Assembly (NCBI GenBank): GCA_001986395.2
Contig: MQVO02000012.1
Span: forward strand, 558,001-622,000
DNA: 64,000 nt
Reading direction: 5' to 3'
DNA from: Irpex lacteus
Lineage: Eukaryota; Basidiomycota; Agaricomycetes; Polyporales; Irpicaceae
The notes beneath the pieces were generated by a model. It was given only the letters and a program-made list of their open reading frames with translations. It did no database searches and was not told the origin of the DNA. Position 1 is the first letter of the stretch, and the number at the start of each line of letters is the position of its first letter. The position numbers were made by a program, and so were the translations under genes. Positions 21,457 to 31,500 of the stretch are shown in pieces.

Positions 21457-22591
21457 ATGTCAGCTGCTGAGAATTTCGCAAAACATGCAGATCTCTGGTT
21501 TGAAGACGGTAATATAGTCCTCATTTCGGAGCAAAGCGGTTATCGTGTGCATAGATCACTGCTCGCGAGACACTCAGATGTCTTTCGTGATATGTTCTTA
21601 ATGCCACAACCATCGCCCACGGAAGATGAGACTTTCGAGGGATGCCCAACGGTCCGCCTGGTGGATGATCGTGCGGAGGAGGTTGCTATGATCCTGGCTA
21701 TCTTGTACGATGGAGGTCGCAAGTGCGTTTTCTGTCAGTGTTTCGCAGAAGTACATTTGTATTTATCCCTTGTTCAAACAGGTTTTACAATGAGGCTGTC
21801 CCGTTGGATCGCCAGGTTGTCATTGCCGCACTACGTATAGGGACAAAATACGGGTTTAATGATATTAGGGAAGAGGCCTTGCGGCGAATATCCATTTGTT
21901 ATCCCAAGAATCTGAAAGACCTACAAAGCCATGGTGAACGTTGCAGTTCTGCATGCCCGGTTATCTGGGAAGAAGAGGGCGCGAGCTCTATCGCCATCCT
22001 TTCCTTCGCTCGCCAGTTGGACCTCATTGACCTTCTACCAGCGGCACTCTACCGATGTTCTGCCGTGCTCATTCCTAGCTGGATATTGCACTCTGGTATC
22101 CAGGCCGATCCGGACAACGACTACTTTCTTCTTTCTCCACAGGAGGTAGTGGACTGTATTAAGACCCGCGAGGAACTGCACAACCAGAATATTAGAATAT
22201 ATGCAGCTCTGGAGACGATGACACCGGGACCCCAGTGCCCTGAGCGTGATAATGGAGAACGTTCACGCTGTATGAAAACCGTCAAGAGTTTCATACTCGG
22301 GTCTCTTCGCTCAACACACTTCGAGGAGCATGCCGCTCTGGCACCTCTGAATTCACATGTAACCGACTTCATATTTGGCCCACCGAAGCGCTTTATATGC
22401 CAATCCTGCGAAGCCAACATATACACTACAGCCATTGAGAAACAAGAAGAAATTTGGTCCAAGCTGTATCGAAGATGCAACACTGCAGACGTGAGTACCG
22501 AACAAATACCTTGTTACATGATGAGGTGAGCTAATGAAGTATTTCGCAGGACGAGTCCGAGTCGTCCGATTCCATGGATGAAGACAACTAG
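21457..22591 (+). CDS. BTB/POZ domain protein (BTB-7)
   Basis: Exons 21457-21722, 21782-22490 and 22550-22591 encode 338 aa. The ATG at 21457 opens MSAAENFAKHADLWFEDGN; the upstream in-frame TTG is not used as a start. It has HRSLLARHSDVFRDMFLMPQP in the BTB part. Exon 2 has ALRIGTKYGFNDIREEALRR, IAILSFARQLDLIDLLPAAL and the Cys pair CQSCEANIYT before KQEEIWSKLYRRC. The last exon encodes a strongly acidic tail (DESESSDSMDEDN). Compared with BTB-1 it has a different loop (PDNDYFLLSPQEV). It is the tandem partner of BTB-8, with which it shares both introns, the tail exon and both flanks. Confidence 0.85.
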
Positions 22592-23443
22592 GGAATTCTC
22601 ATACAATCATGAAACCATGTGTAACCTAGCGTGAAAAGCACTAGTACTGTATTCTTCAGTAAGAAATGTTCGACATCATGTCCTACTCACTCCAGTACTC
22701 ACCACACACATAGAATCATCATAGTCATCAGAATAGATGTTGTATAATGAACTTACATCCAAAATCTCTGAATTTATTAGTGTGCAGACTGCGACATACC
22801 ACTTCCACTTGGCGCGTCTGCAATAGTCCTATGTCGCCCCTTCTCAAGGTCTCATACACCGACTTGCCATATACGCGAACGGACTTGGATCACCATCATT
22901 GCTCATCTACTGTGTGTACTGGCTATGCCCATCATCCCTTTCAGCATTCGTTACCTTCAGCGTTCCCACAACGTTAACCGCCCCACCCCCTCCTTGTACC
23001 GTCTGCTATATTCTGCGTTACAACATGCTCGCCCAAGTGGATGAACGAAAGCAATAAAACCGCGTTCGACTACTGGTCCTCGATATCAACAAGATTTACC
23101 TGGTAAATTGGCTGTTTGAGGCCCATCTCGGGTTGAAGAACTTACGTTTAAAGTACTTAGTACCGTGATGCACCAGATAGATATGCTACTGTCTCGCCGT
23201 TTTGGGGATTCACAATAAAAAATCAGTCTATGCTACCATGCTCGAGTATCCCAACTTCGAGTCGTAAAAGACAACCAAGTATGCTTACTACGAGTAGAGA
23301 TCGTTGCACGCGCAATGCGCATGCCGTGCTCAGAGTTGCTCAGCGGCTCAGCGCTCAGTACTCAGTGCTCTCTTCTCCAACCGCAACAACCATCTCTGAT
23401 AGGCTGAGCCCATTCTTTCTCTACGCGAAACTACATATCTACT

Positions 23444-24562
23444 ATGTCAGCTCTCGAGGTCTACGCAAAACATCCCGATCTCTGGTTTGAAGACGGTAAC
23501 ATAATCCTCACTTCAGAGCAACGCGGATTTCGCGTGCATAGAGGACTACTCACGAGACACTCAGAGGTCTTTCGTGACATGTTCTTGATGCCACAACCAC
23601 CGCCCACGGAAGTAGAGAGCTTCGAGGGGTGCCCAATCGTTCGATTGGTGGATGATCGCGCGAGGGAGGTTGCCACGATTCTAACCATCTTGTATAATGG
23701 AGGCCGCAGGTACGTGTTTTCTACCAGCTGTGGGAGATGTTTACACACCTGTCCTTGTTAGAATAGGTTTTATAATGAGGCTGCCTCGTTGGATCGCTTT
23801 ATTGTCATCGCCGCACTACGTATAGGCACAAAATACGGATTCAACGATATCAGGCAAGAGGCCTTGCGACGAATATCCACCTGCTATCCAAAGAGCTTGA
23901 AAGACCTACAAAGCCACGGCGAATGCTGCAAGCCTACATGCCCAGTCATTTGGGAACAAGAGGGCGCAAGCTCTATTGCCATCCTTTCCCTCGCACGTCG
24001 ATTGGGTCTTATCGACCTTTTACCAGCGGCGCTTTACCGGTGTACCGCGCTACGTCCCAGGTGGATATTGCGCTCTGGTATCCAGGCCTATCCGGACAAT
24101 GACTACTTCGTTCTTACTCCGCAGGAGGTGGAGGACTGTATTGAGACTCGTGAGGAACTGCATAGCCAGAATATTGCAATTTATGCAGATCTGGAGACGA
24201 TGACACCGGGCGCCCAGTGCCCAGAGCGGGATATTGGAAAACGTTCACGTTGCATCAGGACTGTCAGGGAGTTTGTACTCAATTGCCTCAGGTCAGCATC
24301 CCTTGATAGACCCGATCCTCTGTCGGCTATGGATACAACTATAACGGAGTTCGTATCTGCGCGACCCAAGAGGACTATGTGCGAATCCTGTGAAGCACGC
24401 GTGTATGCTACCATTGCCGAGAAGCAAGGGAAAGTTTGGTCCAAGCTGTATCGAAAATGTAACCCTGCAGACGTGAGTATCGTATAGATAATATGAGGAG
24501 GTGAGCTAATGTCGTATATTGCGCAGGACGGGTCGTCCGGGTCCATGGACGACGACGACTAG
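23444..24562 (+). CDS. BTB/POZ domain protein (BTB-8)
   Basis: Exons 23444-23709, 23767-24472 and 24527-24562 encode 335 aa. The product begins MSALEVYAKHPDLWFEDGN and follows BTB-7 almost residue for residue: HRGLLTRHSEVFRDMFLMPQP, ALRIGTKYGFNDIRQEALRR, SLARRLGLIDLLPAAL, the Cys pair CESCEARVYA, and KQGKVWSKLYRKC. The last exon gives DGSSGSMDDDD. Differences cluster in the region after residue 260 (LDRPDPLSAMDTT in place of FEEHAALAPLNSH). The open frames and splice sites are intact, so it is presumably functional. The downstream flank runs into a set of degenerate repeats. Confidence 0.85.
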
Positions 24563-24879
24563 AGAAATTTCATGCGACTGTTATACCATGTTCGTCCTGG
24601 CGAGAAGCGCACTACTGTATTCTTCAGTAAGAGATGTTCGACATGTCCTACTCACTCCGGCACTCACCGCACACATAGTATCACTATAGTCAACAAAATA
24701 AATGTTGTATAATGAACCAATATCCAAAACCTTTACATTTACTCGTTTGCTGACTGCAACATACCACTTCCACTTGGCGCGTCTGCAATAGTCCTGAACA
24801 CTACGTCTCCCCTTCTCAATGCCTCATACGCCGACTTGCCATATACGCGAACGGACTTGCGTCACCATCATTGTTCATC

Positions 24880-25335
24880 GATCTACTGCGTGTACTGGCT
24901 ATGCCCATCATCACGGTCGCGCTTTCTTGAGGCCTGATTCCCCGATTTATGCACACACAGGTTGCCTTGCGTCACCACCACTGTCCATCTCCTCTGTGTA
25001 CTGGCTACGTCCATCGTCACGTTCAGCATTCGTCACATTTAGCGTTCTCAAAACGATAGCTGTCCTATTTCCCAGTATATTCGGCTTATCCTGCGTTCCG
25101 ACATTGTTCTTGTTGTCTGTACCGTGCCCATCCATGACTTGCGACACTACCACCGCTTATCCTCTGTGCACTGGCTACGTCCATCGTCCCGTTCAGCATT
25201 CGCTACATTTAGTGTTCTCAAAATGTTGACCGTCTCACCCCTTTCCATTGCCTTCGGCTTATCCTGTCTTCTGATATTGTTCTTGTTCTCTGTATCATGC
25301 CCACCCAAGTATATGAACGACAGCAATAAAACCTG
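24880..25335. repeat. Degenerate tandem copies of the BTB-7/BTB-8 3' flank
   Basis: The motif TGTGTACTGGCTA(T/C)G(C/T)CCATC occurs after BTB-7 (about 22910) and then three times here (near 24890, 24994 and 25164). The last two units, about 170 bp apart, continue with GTTCAGCATTCG, ACATTTAG-GTTCTCAAAA and TTCGGCTTATCCTG. The unit after BTB-7 and the last unit both end in GACAGCAATAAAACC-like sequence. No open frame of interest runs through them. Confidence 0.7.
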
Positions 25336-25414
25336 CATCTATCAAAGAGAGTATGTGCATAAGCTTCACCCCATCTCGTCGCTACCTGGATGGGATCAAA
25401 CCCACTGCCACTCC

Positions 25415-25638
25415 TCTCCGATATGATACCAGGGCTTTCGACCCGCATCGGTTGGATGCTCTGAACGACCAGCGTGCGTCACGATTCACGCAGGTGTCAG
25501 ATAGAGTAGCATTGAGTGACTAACGTACGTATCATTGTGGTTTATAATCCATTGTTGCTCCCCTCCGATATGATACCAGGACTTTCGACCCGCATCGGTT
25601 GGATGCTAGGGACACCCGGGGTGCGTCATAATTCACGC
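25415..25638. repeat. Two direct copies of a ~76-bp element
   Basis: Copies at about 25415-25491 and 25563-25638 share CTCCGATATGATACCAGG, CTTTCGACCCGCATCGG and TTGGATGCT, then, after a variable centre, GTGCGTCA-ATTCACGC. The element has a TTTCGACCC piece that recalls a tRNA T-loop, but no cloverleaf could be drawn. Confidence 0.65.
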
Positions 25639-26179
25639 TGGCCCTTGGCGAGAATATGTTACTATGATATTAATGTAAAGCAGTGTTCACCAAAATCCAT
25701 GCTAACAAAGCTCGAACTCGAGTCCTACTCCTACAACCGTTAGCAGTGGGCGATAGACTTCGTGGTACTTGCGATCGCGCTTTGTTTGGTGGTGTTAGGA
25801 TGAGAAGCTCGCCACAATATTCCTAATCGAGGCATGACACGGAACAACCGCACACCGGTACCTGACGTCACAAGCGCGTTAGGAACGCGAAATTTTGGAC
25901 GCGTTCCGGAGTCGTCAGACTTCGAGTCGCGGCAATAGTCGGAAGAGGTACATGATCTTGCTATCCTCCGGCGGTTTCAAGGCGGGATTCCGCGATACGT
26001 ACCTCTAAACCGCTCGACGAAACTGGCGAGGAATGATAGATGAATGGTGGTGTATGCAAGTGATGTGTGTGTAGGTATCACAACGCAAGTTTGGTCATCT
26101 ACAACTACGACCAACTCAGGTATTAAGGTATGCCAGTTATACAGATAAACAATATATAGGGTGTCGTGAGTGAGGGATT
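25639..26179. other. Intergenic before the cytochrome c 3' end
   Basis: No gene was recognised. A 7-bp inverted repeat, TGCTAAC at 25700-25706 and GTTAGCA at 25739-25745, encloses a CTCGAACTCGAG palindrome. This is too short for a tRNA. The right end is the 3' UTR of the cytochrome c gene. Confidence 0.4.
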
Positions 26180-26754
26180 TTAAGCGGTCTGCAGAGAGAT
26201 GAGTGAGCCGGAATGTCATGAGGTGGTCGTGAAAGGGGAGACTTACCGCCTCCTTGAGGTAGGTGACGAGGTCGTTGCGGTCCTTGTCCTTCTTGAGACC
26301 AGCGAACGCCATCTTGGTACCAGGAATGTACTAAGAGAACGCGAATGTTAGCTGTTTTTCATGATACAGGGCGCATGCACGAACGCACCTTCTTGGGGTT
26401 CTCGAGGTACTCGAAGAGAGTCTGCTCAGTCCAAGTGATACCCTTGTTCACGTTGGCAGCGGTGTAGGAGAAACCCTCTGCCTGACCGGTCTTACGACCA
26501 AAGACACTGAAATAGACACTACGTCAGAACAGACGCGTCTCCACCGACACTGCGCGTACGTACCCATGCAGGTTGGGGCCGACCTTGTGGGGCTCGCCAG
26601 CGCCGAGAGTGTGGCACTGAGCGCAACGGGTCTTGAAGAGGGAAGCACCCTTGCCAGCATCACCTAAACGTCACAGCTCATCGTCAGTGTTCGTTCGTTT
26701 GCGCGTAAGGCGGGTAGGGACGCGTGAAGGGAACTTACCAGGAGTGTAAGACAT
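26180..26754 (-). CDS. CYC1: Cytochrome c
   Basis: Five exons on the minus strand (26754-26739, 26663-26564, 26506-26389, 26330-26247, 26188-26180) give 108 aa, the normal size. The product starts [19 protein letters not shown]. It carries the haem-attachment motif CAQCH at residues 19-23 and the block [17 protein letters not shown]. It then has the GFSYTAAN and [15 protein letters not shown] helices and the haem methionine ligand in YIPGTKM (Met85). It is the soluble electron carrier between complexes III and IV in the mitochondrial intermembrane space, imported without a cleaved presequence. The last exon is only nine bases, coding Thr-Ala-stop, and is joined at a clean CTGCAG acceptor to give the usual LKEATA end. 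CCAAT boxes and a TATA stretch lie upstream. Confidence 0.96.
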
Positions 26755-27148
26755 GTCTAAAGTCTAGAGAGGATCGTTAAACGTGAAGAGGGAGTGTGGT
26801 AGGGAGGTGGAGGACGAGTGTGGATGAGGTGCAAAAGTGAAGTGGCTGGCAGGGCGGTTCACCTAAAATATATATATTCCTGCCCGAATGCCGGTTCCTT
26901 CCGTCGGCCAATCACAGATGTCCGATTATGTCCGCCCCGCATTGGTCGGGTCCTGGTTAGGGTTCATTCACGTGACGCAGTTTATCGAATGAGGGCGTGG
27001 GAATATTGGGCAACTCCGCCAGGTTGGTGTTGTGCTGACCCACGCGCGCGACGCGGAACGCGACTTGGCCATCGTCTCCGACATCCCGCTCGACATCCCG
27101 CTCGTCGTCTCGGTCGTCCTCGAGCCCCGTTTCAGGTAAGTCAGCTTG
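26755..27148. promoter_or_regulatory. Divergent promoter of cytochrome c and DSN1
   Basis: An A/T run AAAATATATATATT (about 26863-26876) is a good TATA element for cytochrome c on the minus strand. A CCAAT box is at 26908-26912 and a second one, on the minus strand (ATTGG), at 26941-26945. A CACGTG E-box (26969-26974) lies near the middle. CCAAT boxes fit control of respiration genes by the HAP complex, and the E-box could serve either gene; these roles are inferred. Confidence 0.6.
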
Positions 27149-29341
27149 ATGAGCGCAGGCACGGTCACTGCAACGCAAGTCATCGGGAACGGCCTGGAGC
27201 GCGATCTTCTTATGCTGCCTTCACATCCTCAACCCTCCACATCCAAACGGAAGACGGACGACGCCTCGAATCCCCTCATAAATGCCGCAAAGAAGCTCAA
27301 AGTGCGGAACGTTTTCTTTGTTGTTTTGTAATAACCACTGAAAAATCAGATGTTTGTGACATGTGCAGACTTCGTCTAATAAGCGGAAACGTATGTTTAG
27401 TAATCGCGTGTTGAACCGCGTCGCGTGAAGCTAAATCAGGGTGCAATTAGATGTAGGGGAGGAACAGCCAGGAGGACTGGTGATCATCCGCGCACCTTCA
27501 ACGCGTTCGCCGTCTGAAGACCCCCAACGAACGCAACAATCACTTCGAACTGCCCCTTTTCCCTCCAACCCCCTTACCAACGGAACCTCCTCCAAGCCAC
27601 CGTCAAAGAAGCAAAGAACGGATGTTCCGGGTGTACATCCGAACCCCAAAGAGCGCGACAAACCGCCAAACTCGCGCAACGGCACAGTAGACCTCGATGA
27701 GGACGCAAGACAGAGCGAGGATGTGCGACAAATGCAGTCCGAGACTGACACGTTGCGACGACGGTCTCGGCCCCCAGAAACTATCAACCCTGCGTTTCAT
27801 TTCCCTCCGCCTGACTCAAGTTTGAACGGGAAAGGACATAAACCATCGTCTCAGCAGAGAGGCCGAATACGAGAGATGTCCCAGCCACTACCGCTACAAG
27901 AGACGCCGGAGATTCGAAAGAATAAGCTGCTGAGGGGTGATCCTGTGGTGGGCAAGACGAGGCGGAAGAGCTCGTTGAGTCGGGGGAAGCGGATAAGTTC
28001 GACGTTTGAGAATACAGGGGTCATAGGTGAGCGATTCGCTCCCCTGTCTGTCAATTGGGCAGTTCTGGCAAATTGCTCACATTGTGTCACGGCGAGTTAG
28101 CGCAACCACATACGGCTGTACGAGACTCTAGTTTCTACAAGCATATCGACGTAGAGCTACCAGAACCACAACGAGCTCAACAACTGCTCATATGGTGTTC
28201 GCATCGGGCAATGAACGAGCTCGTCGAGAAGAATACTCAAGCAGCAACCGCATCGTTATCGCAACCGAACGGCAAAGACCCCGGGAAAGACCCTCCACCG
28301 ATGTCAAGCGCGGATATGATTCTGCTGAAAGGTGTAGAGGAGAACTTGGTGAGGATGCTGGCGGAGAAGAGGATAGACACGAACGTCTACAGTCCCCCGG
28401 ATGACGGAGAGACGTCGGTAATTCTGAAGGAGAACGAGGGCAATATGCGTAATCGAGCGAGAGAGGCTAGGTTCAACGCGCATATCCAGAAGTGCGTGGT
28501 TATGTAACTGTTTGTGAGTGTGAAGCTTAAGTACTGATACTGCATGTCTCTGCGCAAACAGGTTGAAGCTGGAAGACGAAAAGTGGACGGAGGTGGGGAG
28601 CTCGTATAATGCGTTCAGGTCGCAGGTGCTCGCAGAGCTGGAGGAACGGAGGAAGGAGTTTCCGTCTGCGAAGGCGAAGGGGAAGCAGCGGCTAAGTGAG
28701 GATGAGAGAGGCGAGGATGTGGATTTGTGGGATATCAGTGAGGCGGATCTGCCGGAGCATTTTCGAGGGAAAGAGGGTCTGGATCTGGCGAGGAGTATAG
28801 CGAAGGGGGAGGAGATGCAGCAGGATGTGGTGGGCGTGCGGCTAGCGGAGCTGGGGTTCACTGTGAGTTTACCGCTTTACGGATGCTACACTACGTCTCT
28901 TACGGTTGTGTTCCCTTTTACTTTTTACAGACGGACCAGCTGCACACACTCGCTCACTCCGCACTGAAGACAACACGAATCGCCGAAACAGACCTAAACC
29001 GACGCTTCGCAACACTCAACAGCTTCCTAGCAGCCCGCTCACACACCCTCGCCCCCGTAGTCCCTCCCTCATCCGGCGCACTATCCTCCTACCTCCCCCC
29101 AACAATCGCACGACCACCAGCAACCACCGACCCACAAGACCTCCTACGCGCGATGTCGAGGATAGATATCACGCGACCGCAGGCGCAGGTGGGAGATGCG
29201 GCGAGGAGGGCGGTGAGGGAGGTGCAGAGGGCGAATGAGGGTGGGCTTGCGGAGAGGAAGTTGACGGATGTGCCGCCTCCGACGCCGAGGAAACCGCCTG
29301 GGACTCCGAGGCGCAGTGCGAATACTCCTGGGAGGCGGTAG
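27149..29341 (+). CDS. DSN1: Kinetochore protein Dsn1/Mis13 (MIS12 complex)
   Basis: Six exons (27149-27301, 27369-27390, 27451-28026, 28101-28491, 28562-28862, 28931-29341) encode 617 aa. The N-terminal 220 residues are low-complexity and basic. The conserved Dsn1/Mis13 region begins with TRRKSSLSRGKRISSTFEN, which contains an RRKS site resembling Aurora B (Ipl1) sites, then QPHTAVRDSSFYKHIDVELP and EPQRAQQLLIWCSHRAMNEL. A helical coiled-coil part follows (EDEKWTEVGSSYNAFRSQV). The C-terminal tail is rich in Pro, Arg and Thr (PPPTPRKPPGTPRRS). Dsn1 is a subunit of the MIS12 complex, which joins inner centromere proteins to the microtubule-binding NDC80 complex. Exon 2 is only 22 nt. The start ATG follows a short leader; an upstream TTG in frame was discounted. 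Confidence 0.88.
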
Positions 29342-29959
29342 CTGAACTCTTTGAGGTTTCGCGTTTATGATTATGATCACGACTATCCCCTCCCCTCCCC
29401 TCTACCTCTTTTGTGCTCGATTTGTCCTCCATCTGTGCTGTGCTCGTGGTTCCCACTTCTTCTTCGGCTTCTCTATCACGCAACATTCCTACTCTTCTAT
29501 CCATCTCTTTATTCCGCCTTCAATATTCCATATCCAATGTCCATGTAATTCTACAACCTTTTCCGTATCCACTAACTCGTACATAGTCGTGCTCTTGCTC
29601 CGTGCCGGTGTGCAGGGGCAAACTAAGTATATGTTTATGATATGCTATGTATCGATTCGATTCTGGAACCCCTTCCTCGTGCTCTCTGCATTTTCTTCTG
29701 GCATATATCGATACCTCTGGTGCAATCTTAGGTAGTAGTAAAGGATGAACAAAGTATGCTCGTTTGAATTTCTGTTGCGGTGAGACTGTTCCTTCGTCAG
29801 CCTGCCATCGCTTTTCAAGCTCAAGTCATCACCGCCATGCCAGTGCTGCTGCGCTTCACTTTCTTCCTCCTCCCTTCATTCTCCCGACATCTGGGTCTCC
29901 AAACCGACGCATACGAGTGACGACGTGCTGCAACGTACAAACTTGAAGTATACGCGTAG
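29342..29959. other. Intergenic between DSN1 and the DHHC gene
   Basis: Pyrimidine-rich sequence directly after the DSN1 stop is probably 3' UTR. The rest should hold the promoter of the palmitoyltransferase gene. No further gene was seen. Confidence 0.45.
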
Positions 29960-31500
29960 ATGATCTGTGCAAAGCAGGTCTTCCGCTGCTTCAAATGGGT
30001 TGAGCGTGCGGGTGACGCGATCACAGGCGCAGCGGGCCCTGTCTTCATTTTCCTCGCCGTATGCTTAATATCGACGGGTGTCGTATGTTTCTGTGCGTAG
30101 CTTCCTTGTTATCCTTCATTTCCACTACGGAGTGCTGACAAGGCTTCGGTGTAGTCGACGTGGTACAGCCTACGTTGCCCTGGCCGTGGCTCACGACACC
30201 TTTATGTCTCCTCGTTGTGGTCAACCTCTTTGCGCATTATTACCTTGTGTGCACTGTCTCCCCAGGGTTTGTGGATGATTCTCCGAGTGTTCGAGGTTCT
30301 GAAAGGGGGTGGATTTGGGCGAAGAAGCGGGACGGGAGTCGGAGGCAGCTGACGGGCGTGCAGTGGTCGGAACATCTGAACATGACGAAGGCGACGACGT
30401 CGAAGTGTAAGAGGTGTGGTGTTATGAGGCCAGAGGTGCGCTACTTGTTCACTCTTTTGCGACATGGGGCGTGCTAAGATGATTGTTTGTTGAGCGTAGA
30501 GAGCACACCATTGTCGAATATGCAAACGTTGCGTGCTGAAGTACGATCACCACTGTCCAGTATGTCGTCTATTACAGTCGGCGGCGACGTGTACGCTGAC
30601 TCGACCAAGTGTAAGGTGTTTAGCCTTGCTTCGTGGTATATGCGTGTACTCAAGCGGCATTTGGTTTGTAGGGGTGAACCAGTGCATTGGACTGCATAAT
30701 GAAAGACATTTCGTGCTTTTCTTGTAAGCTTTTTCTCGTCCGTGTAGCCCTGTCTCTGCTCTGCTAATTGTAATACATGCGATACAGAGTAAATCTCAGT
30801 ATAGCCTCACTCGTGTACTCATGGTGCGGCTGGAAACACGTTTTATCTGCGTTGGGATGGTACGCTGTACGCCACTCTCCTTTACCCCTGGAAAATTTAT
30901 TCTAATCCTCTCTTGTCCATGTCTCTCTAGGACGACTGGAATCATCACGTACCAGAGATAGCATTCCTGCTCATCTACATCCTCTCTGTCGTACTGTTCC
31001 TTGCGGTGACCATTATGGCAAGCTACCACATTTATGGGATTGCCTGTGGAGAAACGACGGTCGAGTCGCAAGATCACGAATATTATCGAAGGATGGCTAG
31101 AGGCAGAGGCGAAGTGAGTTTCCTCGCCCATTTGTTCATGCTATGTGGGCTTAGTGCTGATTGTATATAGGATTTTGTGAACTCTTACGATCTAGGGTAC
31201 GCTGCGCCGATGAGAACGAGAAGACCTTTCAGTCTAACGCGTGTCTTATAGGAAACTAAATAATCTTAGACTCTTCTTCAATATCGGCCCTAACGGCTAG
31301 TACGTCTCCCTTCTGCTTTCATCACCACAAACAAGATTAACCCCCGAGAACTCTCACATAGCCCAACATACACACTCCTCCTCCCATTACGCACCGAGCC
31401 CTACACAGACGGCTACTCCTGGGCTCGCAAACAAGGCCTACAAAGTCACCCAGGCGTAAGAGCAGGAGATGAACTCACAGACGAAGAGGATTTATCATGA
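29960..31500 (+). CDS. DHHC-type protein S-acyltransferase (palmitoyltransferase)
   Basis: Ten predicted exons (29960-30092, 30155-30435, 30500-30559, 30610 alone, 30672-30723, 30788-30866, 30931-31113, 31171-31196, 31252-31299, 31362-31500) give 333 aa. Two transmembrane helices (about 28-45 and 52-75, the second ending HYYLVCTVSPGF) precede the cysteine-rich domain CKRCGVMRPERAHHCRICKR, then DHHC at 154-157. Two more helices follow (VNLSIASLVYSW and FLLIYILSVVLFLAVTIM). A TTVE motif stands after the last helix, then SYDLG, NLRLFFNIGPNG and LLLPLRTEPYTDG. It transfers palmitate to cysteines of membrane proteins, the catalytic Cys being that of DHHC. It resembles the ZDHHC16/Aph2 group. The only model found that restores DHHCPWVNQC in frame uses a one-base exon at 30610. 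Confidence 0.9.
30560..30671 (+). other. Two introns flanking a single-nucleotide exon in the DHHC gene
   Basis: Between the codon for Pro158 and the GG of the next coding block lie 112 bases. They split into intron A (30560-30609, GTATGT to CCAAG, with a CTGAC branch site about 15 bases from its end), a single T at 30610, and intron B (30611-30671, GTAAGG to TTTGTAG). Both lengths match the 50-65 nt introns of this window. Joining T to GG makes TGG (Trp159), so DHHCP-W-VNQC reads correctly. Treated as one 112-nt intron, the message would read CCA GGG TGA, a stop. Confidence 0.75.

Larger units (their letters stand above)
21240..24915. repeat. Tandem duplication carrying BTB-7 and BTB-8 with flanks
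   Basis: Two head-to-tail units of roughly 1.7 kb, about 21240-22930 and 23190-24915, each hold a BTB gene. Similarity extends well into the 5' flank (GCTTACTACGAGT, CCATCTCTGATAG-CTG, TTTCTCT-CGCGAA) and the 3' flank (GTATTCTTCAGTAAGA-ATGTTCGACAT, ACCACTTCCACTTGGCGCGT, ATATACGCGAACGGACTTG). The limits are approximate. Confidence 0.75.

Noticed and set aside
25700..25745. TGCTAAC/GTTAGCA with a GTTCGAG-like centre could be a tRNA.
   Set aside because: Only 46 bases long, with no room for D and anticodon arms; kept only as an inverted repeat.
26818..27414. Long plus-strand open frame of about 198 codons across the cytochrome c/DSN1 promoter.
   Set aside because: It overlaps the divergent promoter and the first DSN1 exons in another frame, is rich in Arg and His, and has no domain.
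30533..30727. An open frame reads straight through the 112 bases after DHHCP in the palmitoyltransferase gene.
   Set aside because: The frame would insert a long non-homologous stretch between DHHCP and VNQC and would lack the Trp after Pro. Spliced exons on both sides fit the family.
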